Source: Blepharisma stoltei (taxonomy: Eukaryota; Ciliophora; Heterotrichea; Heterotrichida; Blepharismidae). From it: 64,000 nucleotides of DNA. Under the pieces are notes generated by a model. That model made no database searches and had not been told where the DNA came from. It was given only the letters and a program-made list of their open reading frames with translations. This document shows positions 55,683 to 64,000 of this stretch, one piece after another. Numbering within the stretch: position 1 is the first letter of the stretch; every line of letters starts with the position of its first letter. The stretch is taken from contig CAJZBQ010000016.1 of the NCBI GenBank assembly GCA_914767885.1, positions 372,001 through 436,000 of the forward strand, read 5' to 3'. Made by a program: the position numbers and the translations under genes.

Positions 55683-56281
55683 GATTAAATTATTTTAATT
55701 ATAAATCGGTTGCGACTTTGGCAAGTGAAAATGGAGTTTTCGTATAAATAACAATAAAAAAATATAAAAAATGAGAAAGAGGATAAGATTTCAATAAATA
55801 TTTTCATTTAGCAAGCATGATTAGTATTAATAAAGGAGATTAACTTTCCCTCAGTGAGCGGTTATTTTTATTTAAAATTTACAAAATTTGTAAATTTATT
55901 TTTTTCCAAATTTACAAAAATTAATTAATTAGCTAAGTTTATATTTTAAATGGTAAGCTATTTAAAACCCGACAGAATTACCTTGAGAATTCACAATAAT
56001 ACTTATCATTTATATATCAAATATTTTCCATAAAAATTTTGTTCACTAACGGAGTATGGATTTTCACCAAAAAATAGTGTTTTTCCAATGGTTTTGCTCA
56101 CTCACTAAGGGGATGAGTAAGCATTAATTTTTAAATTATGATGAGTAATTGCAAAACGAAACAGATATTATACTATTTTATCTTAAATTATATAAAATAT
56201 TTTATGAATAAATATGCAATATTCAAGGATAGCAGTATATAAAACGCATGCCAATTTTTTATTTCAATTATTTTATTAAGC
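55683..56281. other. Intergenic region with a degenerate MITE
   Basis: Contains MITE copy 13 (about 55843-56120); the rest is AT-rich. Confidence 0.5.
55843..56120 (+). mobile_element. Degenerate pogo-type MITE (copy 13), intergenic
   Basis: Left end TTAACTTTCCCTCAGTGAGC, right end CTCACTCACTAAGGGGATGAG; the CCAAAAAATAG and AACCCGACAGAATTA blocks of the family are recognisable. Confidence 0.72.
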
Positions 56282-56470
56282 ATTTAGCGATTGTTTATCT
56301 TTTTTTCTAGAAGAATTGTCTTTAATTACTGTATTCTCAGTAGGAAAATGGCTAGGAAGTTCTTTGCGACTTGAGCGATGGCTTAGTGTTAAAGAATCAG
56401 TTCTCTCATGCTCATTGATGTGGGATTTTGAGACTTTATGGCTTTCAGACTCGCAATTTGTTACCTCTCC
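56282..56470 (-). CDS. Orphan C-terminal exon of an unrecognised gene
   Basis: After a candidate 15-nt intron (minus-strand GTAACAAATTGCGAG, 56456-56470), the frame SESHKVSKSHINEHERTDSLT...RKKDKQSLNA runs to a TAA at 56282-56284. It is Ser/His/Lys-rich. I could not connect it to an upstream exon: the frame before the intron meets a TAA within 15 bases. It may be the 3' end of the gene starting at 57552 across an unrecognised IES, or a decayed gene. Confidence 0.35.
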
Positions 56471-56694
56471 TCCTTAAAAGCAACAAAAATTTGTTTAAAT
56501 ATAAAAATTTAAGTCTTATAAATCATCTTTAAATATAATCAATAGTTATTAAATGAGATTTCTATCTTATTCTATAATTTTAAAAAAAAATGCATTTTAA
56601 TCTTCCTTAATGCTTACGAGTTAAACTGAGTTTTCTTTTCAAATGCCTGCAAATGGAGATTTTTGATTTTTTTAATTAAATTTTATGTGAAAAT

Positions 56695-57552
56695 TTATTT
56701 GAAACTTAACTCTTCTTTAAGAATGAGTAAAATCTTGCTCGCTCTTATAGGAAGGAGTAAATTTCTTTTATGCCTAGAAATAGGAGGCTTCAAATTGGAA
56801 TTTGTTGCTTCAAGTCGAGAATTACTCATGTGTGAGGAAGATGAAGTCGGTGGACGATTTGATGGAGTTTCTAAATAGGAGTCTTTATAAACTTTGGAGT
56901 CTTGAAAGTGAATGCTGCTTTCATCAAATCCTCTAATTGAGGCAGAGTTATCTAAGAAGCTGTCTCTTCTTGATGCTGTTGTAGACTCGAATAATGATAA
57001 TTTTGAGTTCCCTTTTGTGAATATGCTTTTAAAATGGTATTTTAATGTCTTTCTAGCTTGGACATTAGTTTCATCTTCAAGGGATTTGGTTATGGTGGTT
57101 AATGTATCAAAGATCCCTTTGGAGTTATCTTTACTTTCTAACAACAATGATGATGTTGATAGATTGAATGAAGATTTACTATTAGAAATAGACTGTATAG
57201 AAAGCTTAGACATATTTATCATAGTCTTTTTGCCTTGTTTCATATTAGCAATTTGATCTTTTATTTTTTTTGACAAATTTTTCAGCTCGGAGTGGCCTCT
57301 TTTAGCAGATTCCACAGCTTTGTCACTGTACTCAACAAGGGTATAGCAGAAAGCCCTGGATTGCTCAATTATATTTTGACAGATTACAGTCGGCGGAGTC
57401 GGGATTTTGCTGAAATTGGAATCGTAAGCTTGAGATAGCTTAGTGTGGTATTTTGAAGCTTCTTTTAGGAAGGATTTTAGTCCTCTAACAAAGGAAAGAT
57501 TGATGGAAAGTCTTTTCAGCAGTGAGTCGTAGCTGTCTAGTGCCGTATCCAT
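56695..57552 (-). CDS. Helical protein, possibly F-BAR/BAR-like
   Basis: ATG at 57552, TAA ending near 56695; 285 aa. The N-terminal ~110 residues form amphipathic helices (YDSLLKRLSINLSFVRGLKSF, SKYHTKLSQAYDSNF, AFCYTLVEYSDKAVESAKRG) with the spacing of an F-BAR-like bundle. A Lys-rich segment and a long Ser/Asn-rich low-complexity tail follow. No second domain. The family call is tentative. The end (ILKEELSFK) may be artificial if an IES follows. Confidence 0.5.
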   Translation of the reverse strand: MDTALDSYDSLLKRLSINLSFVRGLKSFLKEASKYHTKLSQAYDSNFSKIPTPPTVICQNIIEQSRAFCYTLVEYSDKAVESAKRGHSELKNLSKKIKDQIANMKQGKKTMINMSKLSIQSISNSKSSFNLSTSSLLLESKDNSKGIFDTLTTITKSLEDETNVQARKTLKYHFKSIFTKGNSKLSLFESTTASRRDSFLDNSASIRGFDESSIHFQDSKVYKDSYLETPSNRPPTSSSSHMSNSRLEATNSNLKPPISRHKRNLLLPIRASKILLILKEELSFK

Positions 57553-58851
57553 TTTTACGATTATATTTATTAACTCTGAAATCGAGGATACTTAAATCAT
57601 TATGGCAGAATGCTAGCTCAAAGATTTGGAGCTTTAAAAAGGAAGTTATAGTCAGAGATCATAAGGAGATGAGTTGCGATTGCTGAGATATTTATTATTA
57701 AGAAATTTAATCATTTATTTAATAATGTTTTCAAGATTAAAACTATAGATTGATTTGTTCTTTAAAATATCATAGATAATTAAATCTATACTTTTGAGTT
57801 AAAGATCATAAAAACTGAAGATACTTCTTTGGGACAAAAATGAAGAAAGAGCTTTAGAGATTCAAGAGGTCAAAACGTATAAATTTCAGAGGATTCAGCC
57901 TGAAGAAACAGTATGTTTTTACAAGTAGTCCCACTTTATGATGAGCTTGAGGGTGAAGCTAATGAAATAAACGAGACAAGCATCCTGGACAGCTGAGCTT
58001 AATCAGAGATTTCAAAGGAATGGAAATTATTCAAGTAAATCATCAAATGGGAAGAAAAGCCTAACATTCTTGGAATGATCAATTAAACAGCAAATTGCGT
58101 CTATAGAAAATAGAGAAAAACTAAAAATATTGAAATGAAGTAAGTAATGATATAGAAGAAGACGAATTACCTGAGTTATGGGACTGAACAAATATCAATG
58201 GAGTAAACTATGCTCCAAATCATCGAGGATAAATAATTACTGGTCTTGCTATATTTTGGCAACTATTGAAATGATCAATCAAGACTACGAATTCTGAATA
58301 ATAAGAATTTGCAGCATCTATAAGCATTTAATATGCTTTAAGCTGCAATTTTTACACTAAAAGTTGTCATAGAGGCTGCCCACATTATTAAAAAGATTTA
58401 TCTCAGAATCATACGCCTATTATGAAGCCAAAAATGCAGAATGCCAAATAAAATGTGACGATGCTCTTCTGTTACTGTTTTAGACTAATATTATATAGAG
58501 GCTATTATAGAGATTCTAACGAAGAAAATATGATGAAAGAATCTGTGCGAGAGGGCCTATCATTGCCAATTTAAAACCATCAAGAGATTTTGTTTTCATA
58601 TAAGTAGGATATATGAAAGCTTTCCAAGAGAAAGATATGAGAGAAAGTTCCCTAGATTGGGAAGAAATCGACTACAGAGTTTTAATTGCAGGATTGGGTA
58701 TTGAGAGTTTGTTAAAATTTAGAAAAGCTTTAAACACCTAGGATCAATTGGAGAGAGAACGGATTTTTTAGGATAAAAAGAGGTTGATGAGTGTGCGATT
58801 GAATCAATGAGGGAAGCAACAGCTCCTTATTTTGTATAATTTTTATTAACT
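57553..58851. pseudogene. Decayed coding-like region, about 1.3 kb
   Basis: The base composition is less AT-rich than intergenic DNA. The plus strand shows protein-like stretches broken by TAA/TAG and frameshifts, for example MFLQVVPLYDELEGEANEIN near 57913 and MKAFQEKDMRESSLDWEEID near 58614. Several stops fall where glutamine would fit (as C-to-T changes of CAA/CAG would give). A pseudogene or a decayed element is the simplest reading. I recognise no family. Confidence 0.35.
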
Positions 58852-59479
58852 TTAAGAGTTAGCATTTAAAACTCTGCCCATCATTGCAAGTGCGCTGACC
58901 CAGGTTTCAGCTTCTGCTGGATAAGTCTTTTTCTCAGTATTTAGCTCTTCAAACTTAATTTGGCATTGGTGAACTGATAAGCCTGCACCAAATCCAGCTC
59001 CATATAAAATTGCAGGAAGTCTTGACTTCAATACTAGTAAGGAAATTGCGCTAGCTATTCCAGCCCCAACTAAAGAACTATATGCGAGATTTTCGAAGCA
59101 TTGATAAGATTCAGATTCATAATCAAAATATTGCTGAATGAGAAAAAATTAGCGGAGCTAATTATTCGGCATTATGGCATATTTTGATTATGAGTTTCAG
59201 CTTTATGGTGTTTCCCGTCCCATATATATCAGGTAAGCCAACGATGAGTGGATTTCTAGCCCTAGGAAAATGAAATGCATAGTGTTTTTCTGCTCAACCA
59301 ATCTGAGAAGTGTTGAAATTTAGCTCCCTCAACCTTCCTTCATGGCGAGAAATGCCAAACACAGAGTGAGAACATTGATAGCAGGAGGTGTGCAATCTCA
59401 TTGGAGACGTTAAACAATATAGATTTAATAAGTTAATAAGATAAGATTCAGATTCAACTTGGTCGTATGAAGTTTTCAT
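58852..59479 (-). CDS. MIC10: MICOS subunit MIC10, interrupted by a retroposon
   Basis: ATG at 59479, TAA at 58854-58852; 96 aa once the 320-bp element and one 17-bp duplication are removed. The protein reads MKTSYDQVESESYQCFENL, then two short membrane helices with LVGAGIASAISLLVLKSRLPAILYGAGFGAGLSVHQC split over the turn. The GxGxG-type motifs in both helices are diagnostic of MIC10, which oligomerises to bend cristae junctions in the mitochondrial inner membrane. The C-terminal ~35 residues are polar. Without excision the first exon would run into unrelated sequence, so the gene depends on removal. Confidence 0.88.
59120..59439 (+). mobile_element. SINE-like retroposon, 320 bp, inside MIC10
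   Basis: 17-bp perfect duplications GATAAGATTCAGATTCA at 59103-59119 and 59440-59456. Tail GATTTAATAAGTTAATAAG. The body is moderately GC-rich and not obviously related to the other copies. The duplication contains TA. Confidence 0.88.
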
Positions 59480-59661
59480 TTATTTCTATAGCAATCGTGT
59501 AATATAAAAAGACATATATTGAATAGATTTCTCATTCAGCGTATATAGATTAAATTGAGGCTATAAAGCAGGATATGCGATATATTTGATAAAATAATCT
59601 CAAATTAGTAATATTTACTTTGTATCAAATATTAAATTTTTGCTTATCTAAGATAATAAAA

Positions 59662-60763
59662 CTAGCTATTATTTAACTTTGATTGATTAGCAAAAACTCT
59701 AATATTTTGCTTCGAGCCAATCGTAAAAATTACATGCTTAATTTCGGTTGATTCATTTGAAATTCCTTTTTGTACCATATTCACTATCTTAATTGGAGCA
59801 AAAACTGCATATTCAGGGCACTTCTTTTTCCTAGGACAAAAGCTTTCATGGGAGTTATTTTTTCCAGGAGAATCGCATGATCTATTAGTATTTCATATAA
59901 AGATTCTCCCTTTTTCAGACCCACAAAGAAGATGCTCTCCGTCTTCTGATAAACTTGATCTAATAGGAAATTTGATATTTTCAGTGCCTTTGTATTTTTG
60001 CAGTAATAAGTTATCTTTATATCTATATAGCCGAATATTTGAATCATTGGTAGTCACACACAGATGTTCCTCATCCATAAATTCTAGTCCTGTAACTCTT
60101 TTTCCACCCGATAGAAGTCCTCTTCGATTTCTACATATTAAGGTAGTTCCTAGTCTTAGCTTGTGGTCAGATCTTCCTTGATATAGAACAACCTGCCCTT
60201 TATCAATACCAACTGCTAAGAATTCACCTGACGGTGAATAACAAATTGAAGTAATTTCTCCTGGAGCTTGGTAAAACCCTTCTATTATTTTATCTGGAAA
60301 CCTAAATAGCCGAATAATTAAATCTCCAGAAGCAGTGACAAAATAATTTGAATCAATAGGGTTAAATGTGACTGCACTCACTTCGCATGGAAGTTGAATC
60401 GTATCAATTGAGCTGTCTTGACTTGAAGATCACAATTTTACTGTTCCATCTGCAGAAGAAGACAATAGATTGTTTTGTCGGCTTCAGCTAATATCGGTGA
60501 CTGGGCCATTATGCTCATTCAATATGTGTGAGGGGACGCTAGAAATAGCACCTCCAGCTGAAAGATTTACATCGAAAATTATAATTCTCCCATTGCTTCC
60601 ACCAACAGTGAGTTTTCGGGAATCATAGCTGAATTTTAATATGCAAATCACATTATTTTCTCTGTGAGGAAGTTCAATCTCTTGTAAAAGCTGCAAATGA
60701 TAATTAAAAATATGGCATCGTTCAAATTTTCTGGTCTATCAACCGATAATTTATCTCGTGCAT
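59662..60763 (-). CDS. WD40-repeat protein, WDR44-like
   Basis: Stop TAG at 59664-59662; ATG at 60763 if a 46-bp TA-bounded segment is removed; about 351 aa. WD repeats visible: ILKFSYDSRKLTVGGSNGRI, ISWSRQNNLLSSSADGTVKLW, AVTFNPIDSNYFVTASGDLIIRLF, ICYSPSGEFLAVGIDKG, LEFMDEEHLCVTTNDSNIRLY and SSLSEDGEHLLCGSEKGRIFIW. The order and the TNDSNIRLY and NIKFPIRSSL blocks match WDR44/Rab11-binding proteins, but without their long N-terminus. Trp in ISWSRQ and FIWNT are TGA. Membrane-traffic role inferred. Confidence 0.85.
60703..60748. other. Predicted short IES, 46 bp, at the WDR44-like N-terminus
   Basis: Between TA 60701-60702 and TA 60747-60748, with TTATC at both junctions. Removal gives MHEINYHLQLLQEIELPHR; without it no ATG reaches the WD40 frame. 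Confidence 0.6.
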
Positions 60764-61168
60764 ATTTTAATTATTTTGTTTTTTTTTGGTAAAATTATTC
60801 CAGCTATGTCAGGGAAGTAAGGACACCGTTGGCTTTTCCTACCGGACTCCAATAGAATTTTCCAGAAGGGTGCAACCTGCCTCCTGGGACTTTAGGATAC
60901 CTAGTGACCTAAGAAGTTAACCTGAGCTCAAAGAATAGTCATCGAGGTCCAAACTTCAAGACCAGCGTATTCATTATGAATCAAAGTCAAGGTGACCACA
61001 CTTTGGCGGGCCGGAGGAAGATGGCGCGAATGCACATTAGCGTTGTTGAAGGCAGCTGTGGCAGCAAGCAACCTGATAGTGGACGTTAATCGAAGGATCT
61101 TAACAAATTTAATTGATTAATTTTAAAAGTTGCAAATTATTGAATTCATTAAATTCTTTTTTTGTGAT
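60764..61168. other. Intergenic region with a GC-rich element
   Basis: Most of it is a GC-rich block (about 60812-61105). Confidence 0.5.
60812..61105 (+). mobile_element. GC-rich retroposon-like element, intergenic
   Basis: Starts after AAAATTATTCCAGC and ends near GATCTTAACAAATTTAATTGATTAATT. GC-rich with GGCGGGCCGGAGGAAGATGG inside. Duplications not identified; limits approximate. Confidence 0.5.
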
Positions 61169-61357
61169 CTACATGATCAATACTTTATAGTCGCCATTGT
61201 GCTCGAGCAAAACTACAGGCTGATCTTTCGGTTTTTCTATCTCAAAGTCATGTATATCTCATACCCCTAAACAGCCTTCAGTATCGAGAAAAATGTAATA
61301 GACAGTTCAAATATCACTGCAGACTTTATCAAAGGAAAGAGTTGGGCCTCTATCCAT
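61169..61357 (-). CDS. Small unrecognised protein, 62 aa
   Basis: ATG at 61357, TAG at 61171-61169, with two TGA as Trp. Sequence pattern: MDRGPTLSFDKVCSDIW, a hydrophobic VYYIFLDTEGCLGVW, an acidic DIHDFEIEKP and a final PVVLLEHNGDYKVLIM. It looks like a compact beta-rich protein. No family recognised; possibly a fragment. Confidence 0.4.
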
Positions 61358-61520
61358 GAAGGGTTAAAAATTGCATTTCGAAAAATATTTGACAAGTGTG
61401 AATCATTTGGAAAATAAATGAGCCAATAATAAAGCATCTTAATGAATTAGCTAACGATGATATTCTAAAATAATTTGGATTTAAAATTAGCACCATTATA
61501 TTCGCGAAGCTAGTTATACG

Positions 61521-61766
61521 CTAAATGAATACTGATTTATTTTCTACTGGCATTGCATGAGCACGAGGTAGAGGAGGGACTGCTTCGGTGTACGATCTCG
61601 CTATATGAGTTGGGCTATTTTCAAATGAACTAGTTTGGAAATCAGTTTTTATTGAAACCGCCTCTGCTTTATATTGAACTGTGCAGGATCTTTGATATAA
61701 ATCTATCTGGTCTTCTGTTTCGCAGGCATCAAAAAACTCATCTCCGCTGCTGCTATTCGGCTCCAT
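61521..61766 (-). CDS. Small acidic unrecognised protein, 81 aa
   Basis: ATG at 61766, stop at 61521. Starts MEPNSSSGDEFFDACETEDQ and ends PRAHAMPVENKSVFI. Polar and low in hydrophobics, likely disordered. It lies 37 bp downstream of the PKA-type kinase on the same strand, so it could be an independent small gene. No family recognised. Confidence 0.45.
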   Translation of the reverse strand: MEPNSSSGDEFFDACETEDQIDLYQRSCTVQYKAEAVSIKTDFQTSSFENSPTHIARSYTEAVPPLPRAHAMPVENKSVFI

Positions 61767-61803
61767 TTTAGATTAATAAAGGATATTCAATTATATAATC
61801 CAA

Positions 61804-62859
61804 TTACCAGTCAATAAAAGGATCATCTGAAGCTCTTACTGGTGGTGACATTGTTCCTGAATCTGGATAATGCGAAAAGTTTGATGTATCATCAGGCGCT
61901 CTGACTATTGGCCTATAGGGCATGCCTATTTGCTTTTGCAGTAGTCTTACCCAATCCAGCCCCGCATTTCATCTATGGTTCTTTATATCGCCAACCCCAT
62001 TTTTAAGATTTCCATATCGCTTGGTTAAATCTGCGACTAGTAGATGCTTAACTAGACTTTTGGCGTTTTTATCAAAATTTCGAGGAAACTTTACTTTTCC
62101 TTTGAGGATTTTTTGATAAATTGCCATGGGGTCTTCATCACTGAAGGGATCAATCCCTGCCATCATCTCATAAACAATAATTCCCAAGGTCCACCAATCA
62201 ACCGGTTTTCCATGTCCTTTATTAAGTAGAATTTCTGGGGCTAGGTATTCTGGAGTCCCACAAAGAGTGTAAGTTCGGCCTTCTACTGTTTTTGCAAAGC
62301 CGAAATCTGTAAGTTTTAAGTAGCCATCATAAGCTATTAGTAAATTTTCTGGCTTTAAGTCTCTATAAACGATATTTAGTGAATGCATATATTCTGCTCT
62401 AGCTTGAATTTGAATCAAATAGCATTTTTTTACTAGAATAAACTTGACTTAATAAATGCGATTTTTATCTAGAACATAATCTAATTGTGCATATTCAAAC
62501 ATCAGTGTAATTTGGGCAGCGTAGAGACGACAATGATCGTTTTCCAGCTTTCCGACATTGCGGAGATAACTGAAAAGCTCTCCACCTGGAACATAGTCAA
62601 GTGCTAAGTAGAGATAGCGGTCATCTTGAGTGTAACCAATTAGGTTCACCAAGAAAGGGTGGCGTATTATACGAAGTATAGAAAATTCTGAAATCACGTG
62701 GTCGACTTGCTTCATTCTAAGAATCTCGTATTTTTTTAGTATCTTTAGAGCAATGTACTCTCCTGAGGTTTTCATACGAGCTAGCCGAACTCTTCCAAAT
62801 GATCCTGTACCAAGTGTTTGAAGGACTTCCAAATCTGATAGATTTATTCTTCTCTCCAT
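61804..62859 (-). CDS. AGC protein kinase, PKA catalytic-subunit type
   Basis: ATG at 62859, TAA at 61806-61804; 317 aa after a 102-bp IES. The domain begins almost at once ([20 protein letters not shown]). IALKILKK carries the ATP-anchoring Lys. After the IES comes [18 protein letters not shown], then TDFGFAK, the activation loop [14 protein letters not shown] with the PKA-type Thr, and [12 protein letters not shown]. The short C-tail ends DPFIDW, in the place of the terminal FxxF hydrophobic motif of PKA. cAMP- or cGMP-dependence cannot be read from the catalytic part. Confidence 0.93.
62392..62493. other. Predicted short IES, 102 bp, in the PKA-type kinase
   Basis: Between TA 62390-62391 and TA 62492-62493. 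Removal joins ITLMFE to [15 protein letters not shown], the invariant helix before the catalytic loop. The unexcised frame stops within the segment. Confidence 0.9.
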
Positions 62860-63040
62860 TTATTAATAATTTTCTATTTAGCACTGAACAATGCCTATAT
62901 TCAATTTATAGAAATTTCTTTATAGTTATTATCAGGTCAGCTTTCTATATAGATTTTATGATTTATTCTTTATTGTTTATTTATATGCTAATAATTTACT
63001 CTTTAAGTATTTGTATATAAATTAAAGAGGATTAGATACA

Positions 63041-63795
63041 CTAGGCTGAGGCTCGCTTTACTCTAACATCATCTTTCGATAAGAAAATTGTGTTTGGAGA
63101 GTTGCACTGCAGAATCTCCCAGCTTCCTGCATCAAAAGTTTTCCAGCTGCTTCCAAATCCTGAGTACCATTTCTGCGCATTAGGGTCATATAGCCAATCT
63201 CTTTTATATAACTCTTCTGCTGACAAGGCTTGCAGCATTTCTCCTGGCATGTTATACCAGGCTCTATTCTATTTCTTGAAATATTTGCATATAATTAAAA
63301 TGGCTATTCTTTTCGTAGAAAGTATATAGAAAATATAAAAAAGCGTTTTTATTTCAAAGATCCCAAACATTTTCATCCTCAGTATTGGCTTGCTTATATA
63401 ATAGCACGACGGCAGCGAAAATTCTGGCTGCTCTGTTGCTTCAAGGTCTCCATCTTGAAAAACGCTTGGTAATACTGAAGACAGCGTTTCTGAGGATTTC
63501 ATATTCAGTCCAAGTTTCGTCAGGTCCCTTCCTCTCGCAAGCATATGCAAGTCACTTGTAGTATCTTTTTGTAAAGATAAAATTCCTCTTACCCCATATA
63601 CGATTTCCTCACTGTCAGGAGCTGGCTGTGGCGGAGTTATTACAGCAGGAGGTGGGCTTGGCGCAACACTCAGAGGCACAAAACTGACTGCGTTGGGGTT
63701 TGGTGCTTTCAGTGTTTTGGGCTGCACTTGAGATTGCGAAAATCCTGGAGGATAAAATTCTTCTGCCTGAAAATTTGGTATAGCTCAAGGCGCAT
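63041..63795 (-). CDS. CNOT2: CCR4-NOT subunit 2 (NOT2/3/5 domain), 3' part
   Basis: Runs from the TIR element at the window edge to TAG at 63043-63041. After a 72-bp IES (63255-63326) is removed the C-terminal NOT-box is complete: EEIVYGVRGILSLQKDTTSD, LARGRDLTKLGLNM, SLPSCYY, MFGIFEIKTLFYIFYNMPGE, LSAEELYKRDWLYDPNAQKWYSG, GSWEIL. The upstream part is Pro/Gln-rich. CNOT2 joins CNOT3 on CNOT1 to link deadenylation to mRNA decay. One Trp (APWAIPN) is TGA. The 5' part lies beyond the window. Confidence 0.93.
63255..63326. other. Predicted short IES, 72 bp, in CNOT2
   Basis: Between TA 63253-63254 and TA 63325-63326. Removal joins TLFYIFYN to MPGEMLQALSAEELYKRDW, matching the CNOT2 consensus. 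Confidence 0.9.
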
Positions 63796-63994
63796 TATAG
63801 ATCGTCCAGAGCTATGAATTTTCGTTTCACTCTGCGGAGTTGGTTTTGACCCAGAAATTGCCAAACCAACTCCACGAGCTGATAAACACGCCTATAGTTG
63901 GTATTTGCCAACTCATGGAGTTGGTTTGATAACTTCTGGAGCAAAATAAACTCCGAGAAGTGAAGCATCAAGTCATAACCCTAGACGATCTATA
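63796..63994. mobile_element. TIR element / IES, about 200 bp, in CNOT2
   Basis: Ends TATAGATCGTCCAGAGCTAT and its inverse (from 63994), about 28 bp with three mismatches, TA-flanked. The inside holds further inverted copies of GAGTTGGTTT. It does not match the other element families here. The in-frame CNOT2 sequence on its left argues that it interrupts the gene. Confidence 0.75.
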
Positions 63995-64000
63995 ATGCGT

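Noticed and set aside
57553-58851. A gene using TAA and TAG as glutamine
   Set aside because: Every confident gene here ends in TAA or TAG, and reading all stops through opens every frame, so the evidence does not discriminate. Kept only as a low-interest note.
63269-63340. C-terminal end ILSTKRIAILIICKYFKK of CNOT2
   Set aside because: This is the 72-bp IES read through; the NOT-box continues after it.
1-64000. CRISPR arrays, bacterial operons, rRNA or tRNA genes
   Set aside because: No direct-repeat/spacer pattern was found, no tRNA cloverleaf was convincingly recognised, and the genes are eukaryotic with introns. The GC-rich blocks were considered as rRNA fragments and dropped because of their duplications and tails.

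Overview
ORGANISM AND COMPARTMENT. The window is AT-rich and gene-dense. Three features point to a heterotrich ciliate of the Blepharisma type. First, TGA is read as tryptophan: it falls at invariant Trp positions in kinases, a PP2C, an MBOAT protein and a Cache receptor, while TAA and TAG end genes. Second, the introns are exactly 15 nt, GT...AG. Third, many genes are interrupted by TA-bounded insertions whose removal restores the reading frame and the conserved domain exactly. This last point says the DNA is germline (micronuclear), where the insertions are internal eliminated sequences (IESs) cut out when the somatic genome is made. From memory, the best known IES source in Blepharisma is an abundant pogo-derived MITE with TA target sites. 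About 13 copies of one ~380-bp MITE here fit that description.

LAYOUT. 1-5.2 kb (all minus): an unknown gene, a double-pass Cache receptor and a secreted Cys-rich protein, each split by mobile DNA. 6.7-13.8 kb (plus): a large CEP350/DUF4378-like protein and an ankyrin-DHHC palmitoyltransferase. 13.9-18 kb (minus): casein kinase 1 and a small-family gene. 18.3-20 kb: a membrane protein with a hairpin-rich 5' end. 19.9-24.1 kb (minus): mitochondrial RNA polymerase and OLA1. 24.4-32.4 kb (plus): a NEK kinase, SRP14, a zinc protein, a PARP-finger/F-box protein and a GUP1-type MBOAT. 32.8-43.8 kb: a coiled-coil protein, three tandem PX-BAR sorting nexins, an RRM protein and a second small-family gene. 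44-52 kb: short basic Cys-rich proteins, a FAM13-like domain, a CXC (LIN54/TSO1) protein and a type I membrane protein. 52.5-64 kb (mostly minus): a RING-H2 receptor-like E3, PP2C, a coiled-coil protein, a decayed region, MIC10, a WDR44-like protein, a PKA-type kinase and the 3' part of CNOT2.

MOBILE LAYER. Four kinds of insertion are visible. (1) The ~380-bp MITE with C-rich/G-rich ends. (2) Other TIR elements: 343 bp with iterated termini, ~60-70-bp foldbacks, an 805-bp foldback with ~213-bp arms, and a ~200-bp element in CNOT2. (3) Short single-copy IESs of about 34-112 bp. (4) GC-rich 300-515-bp retroposon-like elements that begin near AAAATGGC, end in short tandem repeats such as (TTAAG)n and carry 15-17-bp target-site duplications. 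Six of these lie inside or against coding sequence with both duplications identified, and removing the element plus one duplication restores the five frames that can be tested.

HOW IT FITS TOGETHER. The genes are ordinary housekeeping and signalling genes with no shared pathway. The system of interest is the germline architecture: layers of mobile DNA tolerated inside essential genes because development deletes them. The most instructive cases are the sorting-nexin paralogues, which share an orthologous MITE whose terminal TA has decayed in one copy; a foldback nested in a MITE; and retroposons whose duplications usually contain the TA that an excision machinery could use. All excision boundaries here are inferred from reading frame and protein conservation; no somatic sequence was available.
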